Shown here: piece after piece, positions 16,262 to 24,735 of the stretch
How positions within the stretch are numbered: the first letter of the stretch is position 1
Layout: each line of letters opens with the position of its first letter
From: Azospirillum lipoferum
GTDB lineage: Bacteria > Pseudomonadota > Alphaproteobacteria > Azospirillales > Azospirillaceae
NCBI RefSeq assembly: GCF_024170005.1
Contig: NZ_JALJXJ010000006.1
Location: 1-64,000, forward strand
Length of the DNA: 64,000 nucleotides
Direction of reading: 5' to 3'
Notes under the pieces: model-generated
Told to the model about the DNA's origin: nothing
Database searches by the model: none
The model's input: the letters and a program-made list of their open reading frames with translations, nothing else
Translations under genes and position numbers: made by a program

Positions 16262-17608
16262 ATGGGTACGCATCCGAATACCGAGTCCAATACCGTCCAA
16301 ACCCTGCGGTCCAGCCTGGGCCGCGCCCTCGTCCTCCACCCGGTCCTGCGCGGCGTGGAGACCGGCCGCAGCCCCGAAGCCTCCCTGGAAGAGGCGGTCG
16401 GCCTTGCTGCGGCGATCGAGCTTGAGGTGGCGCAGGCCGCCGTCGTCAAGGTCAACCAGCCGCGTCCGGCCACCCTGCTGGGCGGCGGCGCCATCGAGCA
16501 GTATGCCAAACTGCTGGAAGATGCGCGCGAGGCCGGCGAGGCCATCGACCTCGTCATCGTCGACCATGGGCTGACTCCGGTGCAGCAGCGCAATCTGGAA
16601 AAGGCCTTCGGCGCCAAGGTCATCGATCGCACCGGCCTGATCCTGGAGATCTTCGGGGCGCGCGCCCGCACCCATGAAGGCCAGCTTCAGGTCGAACTGG
16701 CGTCGCTGACCTACCAGAAGTCGCGGCTGGTCCGGTCCTGGACCCACCTTGAACGCCAGCGTGGCGGCTTCGGCTTCCTCGGCGGCCCCGGTGAATCGCA
16801 GCTGGAGATCGACCGCCGCCTGATCGGCAACCGCATCGTCAGGATCAAGCGGGAGCTGGACGACGTCCGCCGCACCCGCGGCCTGCACCGCAAGGCGCGC
16901 GCCAAGGTGCCTTACCCGGTGGTGGCGCTGGTCGGCTACACCAATGCCGGCAAGTCCACCCTGTTCAACCGGATGGCCGGCGCCGACGTGTTCGCGAAGA
17001 ACCTGCTGTTCGCGACGCTCGACCCGACCATGCGTCAGGTGGTCCTGCCGTCCGGGCGCAAGGTGATCCTGTCCGACACGGTCGGTTTCATCTCCGACCT
17101 GCCGACCCATCTGGTCGCGGCCTTCCGCGCCACGCTGGAGGAGGTGCAGTCGGCCGACATCATCCTGCATGTCCGCGACATCGCCCACCCCGATACCGAA
17201 GCCCAGAAGGCCGATGTCGAGGCGATCCTGGCCGATCTCGGCATCGATCCGGAACGCGACCCGCGCGTGGTCGAGGTCTCCAACAAGATCGACCTGCTGG
17301 GCGGGGCGGATCTCGACGCCGTGCTCGCCCGCGCCGAGCGGTCCGGCAACGCCTGTGCGCTGTCCGCCGCGACCGGCGAGCGGTTGGACACGCTGTTCCG
17401 CATCCTCGACGGCCGGATGACCGCCGGCCGTGAGCTGGTGGAACTGGATGTCGCGCATGGCGACGGTGCGACGCTCGCCTGGCTTTATGCCCATGGCGAG
17501 GTGGTCGGCCGCCGCGACGACGACAGCCATGCCCACCTGCAAGTGGCCATCGAGCCGGCGATTCTGGCCCGCATGGGTCGTCCGGGGCAGGAACGCGTCG
17601 CGGCCTGA
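16262..17608 (+). CDS. hflX: GTPase HflX, ribosome-associated
   Basis: The 448-residue protein shows the HflX layout: an N-terminal alpha/beta domain (about 1-120) with the glycine-rich TLLGGGAIEQY, a coiled-coil linker holding SLTYQKSRLVRSWTHLERQ and GGFGFLGGPGESQLE, and the TRAFAC-class GTPase domain. G1 is GYTNAGKST near 225, G3 DTVGFI near 272 and G4 NKID near 340. HflX binds the 50S subunit and splits stalled 70S ribosomes, notably under heat stress. It stands between flagellar blocks, so it is unlikely to be functionally linked to them. A hairpin (17644-17671) separates it from the convergent DUF454 gene. Confidence 0.95.
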   Translation: MGTHPNTESNTVQTLRSSLGRALVLHPVLRGVETGRSPEASLEEAVGLAAAIELEVAQAAVVKVNQPRPATLLGGGAIEQYAKLLEDAREAGEAIDLVIVDHGLTPVQQRNLEKAFGAKVIDRTGLILEIFGARARTHEGQLQVELASLTYQKSRLVRSWTHLERQRGGFGFLGGPGESQLEIDRRLIGNRIVRIKRELDDVRRTRGLHRKARAKVPYPVVALVGYTNAGKSTLFNRMAGADVFAKNLLFATLDPTMRQVVLPSGRKVILSDTVGFISDLPTHLVAAFRATLEEVQSADIILHVRDIAHPDTEAQKADVEAILADLGIDPERDPRVVEVSNKIDLLGGADLDAVLARAERSGNACALSAATGERLDTLFRILDGRMTAGRELVELDVAHGDGATLAWLYAHGEVVGRRDDDSHAHLQVAIEPAILARMGRPGQERVAA

Positions 17609-17643
17609 CCGCGGCCTTTTGGAACTTGAAGAACCTTGAAGAA

Positions 17644-17671
17644 CAGGGGCTGCCGGAAACGGCGGCCCCTG
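17644..17671. terminator. Hairpin between convergent hflX and DUF454 genes
   Basis: CAGGGGCTGCCG (17644-17655) pairs with CGGCGGCCCCTG (17660-17671), with one G-U pair around a GAAA tetraloop. It lies 36 bases after hflX and 7 bases before the stop of the opposing gene, so it can serve as a shared bidirectional terminator. Confidence 0.6.
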
Positions 17672-17678
17672 GCGCGTT

Positions 17679-18074
17679 TCAGGCCTGTCCCTTGTCCGAA
17701 GGGGGGGCCGAAGGCGGTGGACGGGACACCACATAGACGGCAACGGCCGCCATCATCGCGCCGGTGCCGGCGAGCACCGGATAGCCGGGCGAAGACAGGG
17801 CCAGGATGGCGAAGCTGGACGACATCCCGCCGACGGCCATGACCTTGGCCTTGACCGGGATGGCGCCGCGGTCCTGCCATTCGCGCACGGCACGGCCGAA
17901 GCGCGGATCGTTGCGCATCCGCTCCCGCAGTTCGGGATTGCCGCGGGCATAGGCCCAGCCGGCGACCAGCAGGAAGGGAACGGTGGGCAGGATGGGCAGG
18001 AAGGCTCCGGCGGTTGCCAGCCCCACCGCGCCATGGCCGACAAGGAGCCACATCCGCCGCCGTCCCTTACCCAT
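17679..18074 (-). CDS. DUF454 (YbaN-like) inner-membrane protein
   Basis: The 131-residue product has the DUF454 hallmark FLPILPTVPFLL (about 25-36) between hydrophobic helices, followed by ARGNPELRERMRNDPRFG and the basic stretch before a second hydrophobic hairpin. Three to four membrane segments are expected. The function of the family is unknown. The ATG at 18074 places the first helix near the N-terminus as in E. coli YbaN. An in-frame TTG at 18116 would add 14 residues and cannot be excluded. It ends facing hflX. Confidence 0.75.
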   Translation of the reverse strand: MGKGRRRMWLLVGHGAVGLATAGAFLPILPTVPFLLVAGWAYARGNPELRERMRNDPRFGRAVREWQDRGAIPVKAKVMAVGGMSSSFAILALSSPGYPVLAGTGAMMAAVAVYVVSRPPPSAPPSDKGQA

Positions 18075-18173
18075 GCCGTCACCGTTGCTGTCGTCCACCG
18101 CCCGCCTGCCCGTCAAGGAACGCCCTGCGGATCATTGAACCGCGCCCGGCGCTGCCGTGCAAGTGGGGGTTGG

Positions 18174-18782
18174 TCACCCCGCCTTGCGCACCACCCCCGG
18201 CGCGCCGGCCTTTGCGGTCGCTTCCAGGCTGTAGAGCTTCGCCAGCAGCTGTGGCGCCGGCTGTTCGCCCACCGGTGCGGCGACGCTGGCCATGGTTTCG
18301 GCCGCCGGGGCGGATTTGCGGCGCAAGGCTTCCGTCAGGGATTGGGGGGAGGGCAGGGCGGGGTCGCCCCCACTCCCGCCGCCCATCCAGGGCAGCGTTC
18401 CGGACGGCGTGCCCTCCGCCACGGCAGTCTCCGTCCCGTCCTCCAGCAGGCTGCCGATATGGCCCAGCACGCTGTCGCCGGTGACCTCCTCGAAGGCGAC
18501 CATGGCGGCGCTGCCGATCAGGCCGGGCAGGCCGCCGAACAGGAAGCCGCCGGCCAGCCGCGCCGGGATCGAGATGCTCTCCCCCGTCGCCTCGCGGTAG
18601 ACCGACCCGACCACGGGCAACTGCTGGAGCGGGTTGACGACATCGAGCAGGTCGTCGAAGCCGACGCTCATCCTGTCGGCCAGCGTTTCCTCCGGCTCGG
18701 CGGAGGCTTTGCGCTGGGCGGCCGGCGGGGTGACCGCCTGGGCGGCCAGTCTCTTGTCGATGCCCGGGGTGTTGACGCTCAT
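18174..18782 (-). CDS. Uncharacterised protein coupled to fliI
   Basis: The 202-residue product is not assigned to a known family. It has a hydrophobic glycine-rich centre (about 75-97, ARLAGGFLFGGLPGLIGSAA) that could be a membrane hairpin or buried helix. This is flanked by a charged N-terminus and a Pro/Gly/Ser-rich linker leading to a C-terminal helix. It starts inside the end of fliI (4-base ATGA overlap), so it is translated with the export ATPase. In other bacteria the gene after fliI is fliJ; this protein does not look like the coiled-coil FliJ, so it may be an unrelated lineage-specific partner. Confidence 0.65.
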   Translation of the reverse strand: MSVNTPGIDKRLAAQAVTPPAAQRKASAEPEETLADRMSVGFDDLLDVVNPLQQLPVVGSVYREATGESISIPARLAGGFLFGGLPGLIGSAAMVAFEEVTGDSVLGHIGSLLEDGTETAVAEGTPSGTLPWMGGGSGGDPALPSPQSLTEALRRKSAPAAETMASVAAPVGEQPAPQLLAKLYSLEATAKAGAPGVVRKAG

Positions 18783-20122
18783 GCTTGGTCTCCGATGGCG
18801 GCGAGCAGCGAGTCCAGCCGTGCGAAGCTGTCGGCGGAGGGGGAGGGGTCGTCCTTGCCCTGGCGCAGGAACTCTTCCAGCCGCGGGTGCAGGTCGATGG
18901 CGGCGTCGGTCTCCGGATCGGTGCCGCGCTTGTAGGCGCCGAGCCGGATCATCTCCTTCATGCCGTCATAGCTGGCGGCCAGTGCGCGGGCGCGGCCGAC
19001 GATGCGGTTCTCCCGCGCGTCATGGCAGCCGGGCAGGCTGCGCGACACGCTGCGCAGCAGATTGACGGCGGGATAGCGCCCCTGCTCGGCGATCCTGCGG
19101 TCGAGCACCAGATGCCCGTCGAGGATGCCGCGCACCGCATCGGCGATCGGTTCGTCATGGTCGTCGCCGTCGACCAGGACGGTGAAGATGGCGGTGATGT
19201 CGCCTTCTCCACAGCCCTCCGGACCGGGTCCGGCGCGCTCCAGCAGGCGGGGCAGTTCGGCGAAGACGCTGGGCGGATAGCTCTTGGCGGTCGGCGGTTC
19301 GCCGGCGGCCAGCCCGATCTCGCGCTGGGCCATGGCGAAACGGGTGACGCTGTCCATCAGGCACAGCACATGCTTTCCCTGATCGCGCATCTCCTCCGCC
19401 ACCGTCATGGTCAGCAGTGCCGCCTGCCGGCGCATCAGCGGCGGCTCGTCCGAGGTGGCGACGATGACGACGGAGCGGGCCAGCCCCTCCGGTCCCAGAT
19501 CGTCCTGGATGAATTCGCGCACCTCGCGCCCGCGCTCGCCGATCAGGCCGATGACGATGGCGTCGGCCTCGGCATGGCGGGCGACCATCGCCAGCAGGGT
19601 GGATTTGCCGACGCCGGATCCGGCGAAGACGCCCAGCCGCTGGCCGCGGCAGATCGGCACGAAGCTGTCGATCACCCGGATGCCGCTGTCCAGCCGCTTG
19701 CCCACACGGCGCCGGGCACAGGCGGCCGGCGGTGGCTGGCGCAGGCCCCGCGGATGCTCGCCGTTCAGCAACGGACCCTTGCCGTCGATCGGCTCGCCCA
19801 GGGCGTTGACCACCCGGCCGAGCCAGCCGGGGCCGGGCCTCAGCGTGAAGGCGGTGTCGTCGGTGACCGCCGCGCAGCCCTCCGCCACGCCGTCGAGATT
19901 GTCGAAGGCCATCAGCAGCGAGCGCCCGTTGCGGAAGCCGATGGTCTCGCACAGCACCCGCCCGCCGCGCAGGGTCTCGGCATGGCATTTGTCGCCGACC
20001 GACAGCACGCGTTGCAGCCCGTCGACCTCCAGCGTCATGCCGGCGGCCGAGCGGATCTCCCCGCGCCACTGGCGCGTCGGCAGCCGGTCGAGTTCCGCCG
20101 CCAGGGTGGCGAGTGCCGGCAT
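18779..20122 (-). CDS. fliI: Flagellar export ATPase FliI
   Basis: The 447-residue protein belongs to the F1-ATPase-like type III export ATPases. Walker A is FAGSGVGKST (about 167-176), the family signature GERGREVREFI follows, Walker B is VLCLMDS (about 252), and SYPPSVFAELPRLLER and GRYPAVNLLRSVSR are conserved. It hydrolyses ATP at the cytoplasmic face of the flagellar export gate to help unload substrates. ATG 20122 is favoured over 20140 because AGGGAG lies about 8 bases before it. It is divergent from flgB across about 125 bases that hold a CtrA-like box, so both directions may share control. Confidence 0.95.
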   Translation of the reverse strand: MPALATLAAELDRLPTRQWRGEIRSAAGMTLEVDGLQRVLSVGDKCHAETLRGGRVLCETIGFRNGRSLLMAFDNLDGVAEGCAAVTDDTAFTLRPGPGWLGRVVNALGEPIDGKGPLLNGEHPRGLRQPPPAACARRRVGKRLDSGIRVIDSFVPICRGQRLGVFAGSGVGKSTLLAMVARHAEADAIVIGLIGERGREVREFIQDDLGPEGLARSVVIVATSDEPPLMRRQAALLTMTVAEEMRDQGKHVLCLMDSVTRFAMAQREIGLAAGEPPTAKSYPPSVFAELPRLLERAGPGPEGCGEGDITAIFTVLVDGDDHDEPIADAVRGILDGHLVLDRRIAEQGRYPAVNLLRSVSRSLPGCHDARENRIVGRARALAASYDGMKEMIRLGAYKRGTDPETDAAIDLHPRLEEFLRQGKDDPSPSADSFARLDSLLAAIGDQA

Positions 20123-20173
20123 CGGTGCAGTCTCCCTCATGCCCGTCGATGAAGGCAGACTAGAGCAGTGAAT

Positions 20174-20191
20174 TTAAATCCGGTTTTAAAC
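20174..20191 (+). promoter_or_regulatory. CtrA-like box between fliI and flgB
   Basis: TTAA (20174-20177), seven bases, then TTTAAAC (20185-20191). With an 8-base spacer the second half reads TTAA exactly. Near-symmetry would let one bound dimer serve both the fliI and flgB promoters. A very similar string precedes flhA. Confidence 0.4.
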
Positions 20192-20248
20192 GGGCGGAGC
20201 CATCGTCCGGCACAGTGTTCCGGCGAGTTGTGAGGGAACGAGGTCGCA

Positions 20249-20641
20249 ATGGATTTAGGTAAAATCGGTTTCTTTCAGCTTGCCGGCACGCGGCTGGACT
20301 ATCTGGCGCAGCGGCAGAAGCTGGTCGCCGAGAATGTGGTGAACGCCAACACGCCCGATTACCAGGCGCGCGACCTGAAGCCCTTCGACAGCGTGATGGA
20401 CGGCATCCGCCCGGTGGAGACCGCCCGCACCTCCGGCCTGCATCTGGCGAGTACCCGCTCCACCGCCGGCTTCCGCGAGGAGGGCAAAGCGGCCCTGTGG
20501 GAATCGACCCCCAGCGGCAATGCGGTGTCGCTGGAGCAGGAGATGATCAAGGGCAGCGAGACCCGCGACGCCTTCGCGCTGACCACCAGCCTGTTCCAGC
20601 GCAATGTGCAGATGCTGCGCATGGCCTGGAGGAACGGTTAA
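20249..20641 (+). CDS. flgB: Flagellar basal-body rod protein FlgB
   Basis: The 130-residue protein matches FlgB. Its N-terminal helix contains ENVVNANTPDYQARDLKPF (about 29-47), the version of the rod-protein signature seen in FlgB. The C-terminal helix contains LEQEMIKGSETRDAFALTTS and ends near RNVQMLRMAWRN. It assembles in the periplasm as part of the proximal rod after type III export. It heads the plus-strand export and rod operon, with flgC beginning 16 bases later. Confidence 0.95.
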   Translation: MDLGKIGFFQLAGTRLDYLAQRQKLVAENVVNANTPDYQARDLKPFDSVMDGIRPVETARTSGLHLASTRSTAGFREEGKAALWESTPSGNAVSLEQEMIKGSETRDAFALTTSLFQRNVQMLRMAWRNG

Positions 20642-20657
20642 GGACGGAGACGACCCG

Positions 20658-21077
20658 ATGATGAACGATGTCCTCGGCGCCACGCTGAAGATCGCCGGCG
20701 CCGGCCTCCAGGCGCAATCGACCCGCCTGCGCGTGGTGGCGGAGAATCTCGCCAACGCCGACAGCACCGCCACCGCCAAGGGTGGCGATCCCTACCGCCG
20801 CAAGACGGTGTCCTTCGACAGCGTGATGGACCGCGGCGTCGGCGCGGAACTGGTGCAGGTCAAGCAGATCGGCCGCGACCGCAGCGACTTCCAGCTCGCC
20901 TACGATCCCTCGCATCCGGCGGCCGACGACAAGGGCTACGTCAAGAAACCCAACGTCCAGCCGCTGGTCGAGATGATGGACATGCGCGAGGCCGGCCGCG
21001 CCTTCGAGGCCAGCATGAACGTCATCGAACAATCGCGCGCGATGATGACCCGCGTCGTCGACCTGCTGCGCAGCTGA
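20658..21077 (+). CDS. flgC: Flagellar basal-body rod protein FlgC
   Basis: The 139-residue product has the rod signature AENLANADSTATAKGGDPYRRK near the N-terminus (beginning about residue 28) and the conserved C-terminal helix LVEMMDMREAGRAFEASMNV, as in FlgC. It forms the proximal rod together with FlgB and FliE. ATG 20658 is chosen because GGAGA (20646-20650) lies 7 bases upstream; a second ATG follows at once. Upstream in-frame codons belong to flgB sequence. Confidence 0.95.
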   Translation: MMNDVLGATLKIAGAGLQAQSTRLRVVAENLANADSTATAKGGDPYRRKTVSFDSVMDRGVGAELVQVKQIGRDRSDFQLAYDPSHPAADDKGYVKKPNVQPLVEMMDMREAGRAFEASMNVIEQSRAMMTRVVDLLRS

Positions 21078-21088
21078 GGAGCCGTTCC

Positions 21089-21448
21089 ATGATCGAGATG
21101 TCCGTCGGCCGCGTCGCCGCCGCCTATGCCGCCAACCGCAGCCCGATTGCCAGCGGCCTTGCCGAGACCCAGGCGGCGACCTCGCCGCTGTCCACCGCCA
21201 ACCAGACCGACGCGGTGGCCGCCAGTGCCGAAAGCGACTTCGGCGGCTTCCTCGACAAGTCGATCTCCCAGGCCGTCGACACGCTGAAGGAGAGCGAGCG
21301 GGTGTCGCTCGCCGCCGTGTCGGGCAAGGCCAGCGCGCAGGAGGTGGTGCGTTCGGTGCTGGCGGCGGAGATGACGGTGCAGAGCGTCGTCGCCATCCGC
21401 GACAAGATGGTCCAGGCCTACCAGGAGATCATGCGCATCGCGGTCTGA
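21089..21448 (+). CDS. fliE: Flagellar hook-basal body protein FliE
   Basis: The 119-residue protein has a variable Ala/Ser-rich N-terminus and the conserved FliE C-terminus: FGGFLDKSISQAVDTLKESE (about 51-70), then ASAQEVVRSVLAAEMTVQ and the terminal QAYQEIMRIAV. FliE links the MS ring to the rod and is needed for export gate function. GAGGAG lies 7 bases before the ATG. It lies 11 bases after flgC. Confidence 0.93.
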   Translation: MIEMSVGRVAAAYAANRSPIASGLAETQAATSPLSTANQTDAVAASAESDFGGFLDKSISQAVDTLKESERVSLAAVSGKASAQEVVRSVLAAEMTVQSVVAIRDKMVQAYQEIMRIAV

Positions 21449-21492
21449 GGCGTGGCGCGCTTGCCCCTCTCCACACAAAAAGGACCACCCCC

Positions 21493-21759
21493 ATGAACCA
21501 GGCCGACGTGCTGGAGGTGCTGCGCAGCGGCATCTGGACGACCCTGCTGGTCGCCGCACCGCCGCTGATCGTCGCGGTGGTGGTGGGCGTGGCGATCTCG
21601 CTGGTGCAGGCATTGACCCAGGTGCAGGAGATGACGCTGACCTTCGTACCGAAGATCGTCGCGATCCTGGTGGTGACGGTGCTGGCGCTGCCCTTCATGT
21701 ACGGCACGCTCGCCACCTACGCCGACCGGCTGAGCGACCTGATCGTCGCCATCGACTGA
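21493..21759 (+). CDS. fliQ: Flagellar export gate protein FliQ
   Basis: The 88-residue protein has the two transmembrane helices and polar motif of FliQ, with QALTQVQEMTLTFVPKI (about 39-55) being diagnostic. With FliP and FliR it builds the helical export gate within the MS ring. fliP is not in this window, so the gate genes are split between loci. The gene lies 44 bases after fliE and 9 bases before a lytic transglycosylase gene. Confidence 0.93.
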   Translation: MNQADVLEVLRSGIWTTLLVAAPPLIVAVVVGVAISLVQALTQVQEMTLTFVPKIVAILVVTVLALPFMYGTLATYADRLSDLIVAID

Positions 21760-21768
21760 AGCGCGAAG

Positions 21769-22542
21769 ATGCGCCTCCCCCCGTTGCGAGCGGTCATGTT
21801 TCCCCTTCTCGGGCTGCTCGTAAGTCCGGCCGGCGGTGCGGCGGCGCCGCCGGCCAACCTCTCGCAGATCGGCGTGTGGAGCACCGCCCTCTATACGCCG
21901 CCCAAACAGCCCGCCCAACCCGCCGCCAAGGCCCTGCCGCCGGAAGCGCAGTGCATTGCCGCCATCCTCGATGCGGAGAAGGCGGCCGGCATCGCCGACC
22001 ATCTGCTGCTGGCGATGGGCTTCACCGAGTCCGGCCGGCGGACGGAGGACCGGCTGTTCACCGCCTGGCCCTGGACGGTCAACACCGAAGGGCAATCCCA
22101 CTACTTCCCGACGCGCGACGCGGCGATATCCTTCGTGCGCGAGACCCAGGCGCGCGGCGTGCAGTCCATCGATGTCGGCTGCCTGCAAGTGAACCTGCGC
22201 TGGCACCCCGACGCCTTCCCCGATTTGGTCACCGCCTTCGATCCGGTCGCCAACGCCCGCTATGCCGCGTCCTTCCTGTCGGCCCTGCGGCGCGACCATG
22301 GCTCGCTGGACACCGCCATTGCCCGCTACCACTCCGCCCAGTCCGAGCGCGGCGAGGCCTATCGCCAGCGGGTGACCGGCAACCTGCGCTGGGTCGCCGG
22401 GGCGCTCGGCTATCTGGAGACTCTGGCCGCCGGGCCAAGCGGCACCGCCCCGGTCTGGACCGCGGCGGAGCGCGGGCGCTTGAGCTTCCTGTCTGGCCTG
22501 TTCGCCGACGGCCCGGCCCGGCCGCTGCTTCCAAGCCAATGA
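21769..22542 (+). CDS. Lytic transglycosylase-like protein within the flagellar operon
   Basis: The 257-residue product begins with a signal peptide (cleavage likely after Gly-Gly-Ala-Ala near residue 25) and contains a soluble lytic transglycosylase (lysozyme-like) domain. The expected catalytic glutamate is in AMGFTESGRR (about residue 85), followed by DVGCLQVNLRWHP and IARYHSA, the usual substrate-groove elements. It should act in the periplasm by cleaving peptidoglycan glycan strands. Its place between fliQ and flhA suggests it opens the wall for the flagellar rod, as SltF does in Rhodobacter. The last 50 residues are not part of the enzyme fold. Confidence 0.85.
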   Translation: MRLPPLRAVMFPLLGLLVSPAGGAAAPPANLSQIGVWSTALYTPPKQPAQPAAKALPPEAQCIAAILDAEKAAGIADHLLLAMGFTESGRRTEDRLFTAWPWTVNTEGQSHYFPTRDAAISFVRETQARGVQSIDVGCLQVNLRWHPDAFPDLVTAFDPVANARYAASFLSALRRDHGSLDTAIARYHSAQSERGEAYRQRVTGNLRWVAGALGYLETLAAGPSGTAPVWTAAERGRLSFLSGLFADGPARPLLPSQ

Positions 22543-22546
22543 CCGT

Positions 22547-22564
22547 TTAAATCCCGGTTTTACC
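22547..22564 (+). promoter_or_regulatory. CtrA-like box upstream of flhA
   Basis: TTAA (22547-22550), seven bases (ATCCCGG), then TTTTACC (22558-22564). It differs from the flgB box by only a few bases over the shared GTTTAAATCC-CGGTTTTA stretch. It lies in the 95-base gap before flhA, indicating that flhA-fliR-flhB may have its own promoter. Confidence 0.35.
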
Positions 22565-22637
22565 GCAGCCCCCTATCGTTGCCGGAACGTCCTTCCTCCA
22601 CAAACCCGCCCCTCCACAAACCCTTCCGGGACCCCCC

Positions 22638-24731
22638 ATGACCCTCACGGATCACGTCCGCAGCCGGTTCGGCCTGATCGGCGACATCGGGCTGGCGAAC
22701 CGCGACGTGCTGTTCGCGGTCGGCATCCTGCTGGTGCTGGCGGTGCTGTTCCTGCCGGTGCCGTCCTGGTTCCTCGATCTCGGGCTGGCGCTGTCCTTCT
22801 CGGTCGCGGTGCTGGTGCTGATGGTGTCGCTGTGGATCCCGCGCCCGCTGGACTTCTCGTCCTTCCCCACCGTCCTGCTGGTGGTGACGATGTTGCGGCT
22901 GGCGCTGAACATCGCGTCGACCCGGCTGATCCTCAGCGAGGGGCATCACGGCCACGCCGCCGCCGGCCATGTCATCCAGGGCTTCAGCCAGTTCGTGATG
23001 GGCGGCAACTTCGTCATCGGCGTGGTGATCTTCTGCATCCTGGTGGTGATCAACTTCGTCGTCATCACCAAGGGCGCCACCCGCATCGCCGAGGTCGGCG
23101 CCCGCTTCACGCTCGACGCCATTCCCGGCAAGCAGATGGCGATCGACGCCGACCTCTCCGCCGGCATGATCGACGAGGCCGAGGCGCGCCGCCGCCGCAA
23201 GGAACTGGAGGACGAAAGCACCTTCTACGGCGCCATGGACGGCGCCTCGAAATTCGTGCGCGGCGACGCTGTGGCCGGTCTGGTCATCACCGTCATCAAT
23301 GTTCTCGGCGGCATGGCGATCGGCATCGTCCAGAAGGGGATGAGCTTCGAGCATGCCGCCTCCATCTACACCACGCTGACGGTGGGCGACGGGCTGGCGA
23401 CGCAGATCCCGGCGCTGGTGGTGTCGCTGGCCGCCGGCCTGCTGGTCACCAAGGGCGGCAACATCGGCTCGGCCGAAAAGGCGGTGATCGACCAGCTCGG
23501 CGCCTACCCGAAGGCGCTGCTGGTGGCGTCCGGCCTGCTGGTGGCGCTGGCGATCACGCCGGGCCTGCCGATGGCGCCCTTCCTCGCCATCGGTGCCGCC
23601 TTCGCCGGCCTCGGCTGGTACGCGCCGCGCCGCAAGGCCCGCGCCGCCGCACTCGCCAAGCTGGAGGAAAGCCGCAAGGCACCCCCCGCCGCACCCGAGG
23701 AGGCGGTGGAGGACATGCTGAAGGTCGACGAGGTGAAGGTGGAGGTCGGCAACCACCTCGTCCCGCTGATCCTCAACAAGAACGGCCCGCTGACCACCAA
23801 GGTGAAGACGCTGCGCAAACGCTTCGCCACCGAGTTCGGCTTCGTCCTGCCTTCGGTGCGCATCAAGGATTCCAGCTTCCTGGCGCCCAAGAGCTACGTC
23901 ATCAGCATCATGGGGGTGGAGGCGGCGAAGGGGGAGGTGCGCCCGAAGCACCTGCTCGCCATCGACCCGACCGGCGGCGCCGTGCCCGACATCGCCGGCG
24001 ACGCGACGCGCGAGCCGACCTTCGGCCTGCAAGCCAAATGGATCGACCCGGCGCGGCACGAGGAGGCGGTGGCGAAGGGCTACACCGTCGTCGATCCGGA
24101 AAGCGTCATCACCACCCACCTGACCGAAATCATCAAGGACAACCTCTCCACCCTGCTGACCTTCGCCGCCCTGCAGAAACTGATCGACGGGCTCGGCCGC
24201 GAGTACCAGAAGCTGATCAACGACATGGTGCCGAGCCAGATCTCGCTGGTGGTCCTCCAGCGCGTGCTGCAGCAGCTTCTCTCCGAACGGGTGTCGATCC
24301 GCAACCTGCCGGCCATCGTCGAGGCGGTGGCGGAAGCCGTCGGCTGGACCCGCCACATCACGCTGATCACCGAACATGTGCGGATGCGGCTGGGCCAGCA
24401 GATCCACCAGGGGCTGGCCGGGCCGGACGGCTTCGTCTCGGTGATCGCGCTCAGCCCGCGCTGGGAACAGGCTCTGCTCGACAGCATCGTGGTGGAGGGT
24501 GACGATCGCCGCTTCGTCATGCCGCCCAGCCAGGTGCAGGAGTTCCTGACCGCCGTGCGGCTGAAGATCCAGAAGCACGCAACCTCGCAGGTCTGGCCCG
24601 CCCTGCTGGTGGGGGCGGAGGCGCGGCCCTTCGTCCGCTCCCTGCTGGAGCGGGTCAGCCCGATGACCCCGGTGCTGAGCCATGCCGAGTTGCACCGCAA
24701 GGCGGCGCTCAAGACCGTCGATCAGGTCTAG
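22638..24731 (+). CDS. flhA: Flagellar export gate protein FlhA
   Basis: The 697-residue protein has eight N-terminal transmembrane helices (about 20-320) and a cytoplasmic domain (about 355-697) that docks export substrates and chaperones. Diagnostic segments are PTVLLVVTMLRLALNIASTR (about 76-95), the FHIPEP-region equivalents ITKGATRIAEVGARFTLDA and GKQMAIDADLSAG, and the late GREYQKLINDMVPSQISL. Length and order match family norms. It lies in an operon with fliR (4 bases downstream) and flhB. Confidence 0.96.
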   Translation: MTLTDHVRSRFGLIGDIGLANRDVLFAVGILLVLAVLFLPVPSWFLDLGLALSFSVAVLVLMVSLWIPRPLDFSSFPTVLLVVTMLRLALNIASTRLILSEGHHGHAAAGHVIQGFSQFVMGGNFVIGVVIFCILVVINFVVITKGATRIAEVGARFTLDAIPGKQMAIDADLSAGMIDEAEARRRRKELEDESTFYGAMDGASKFVRGDAVAGLVITVINVLGGMAIGIVQKGMSFEHAASIYTTLTVGDGLATQIPALVVSLAAGLLVTKGGNIGSAEKAVIDQLGAYPKALLVASGLLVALAITPGLPMAPFLAIGAAFAGLGWYAPRRKARAAALAKLEESRKAPPAAPEEAVEDMLKVDEVKVEVGNHLVPLILNKNGPLTTKVKTLRKRFATEFGFVLPSVRIKDSSFLAPKSYVISIMGVEAAKGEVRPKHLLAIDPTGGAVPDIAGDATREPTFGLQAKWIDPARHEEAVAKGYTVVDPESVITTHLTEIIKDNLSTLLTFAALQKLIDGLGREYQKLINDMVPSQISLVVLQRVLQQLLSERVSIRNLPAIVEAVAEAVGWTRHITLITEHVRMRLGQQIHQGLAGPDGFVSVIALSPRWEQALLDSIVVEGDDRRFVMPPSQVQEFLTAVRLKIQKHATSQVWPALLVGAEARPFVRSLLERVSPMTPVLSHAELHRKAALKTVDQV

Positions 24732-24735
24732 AGCG

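Noticed and set aside
20207..20235. A possible sigma54 promoter before flgB (GGCAC followed by TTCC)
   Set aside because: The -12 GC dinucleotide is not at the required spacing, so the match fails.
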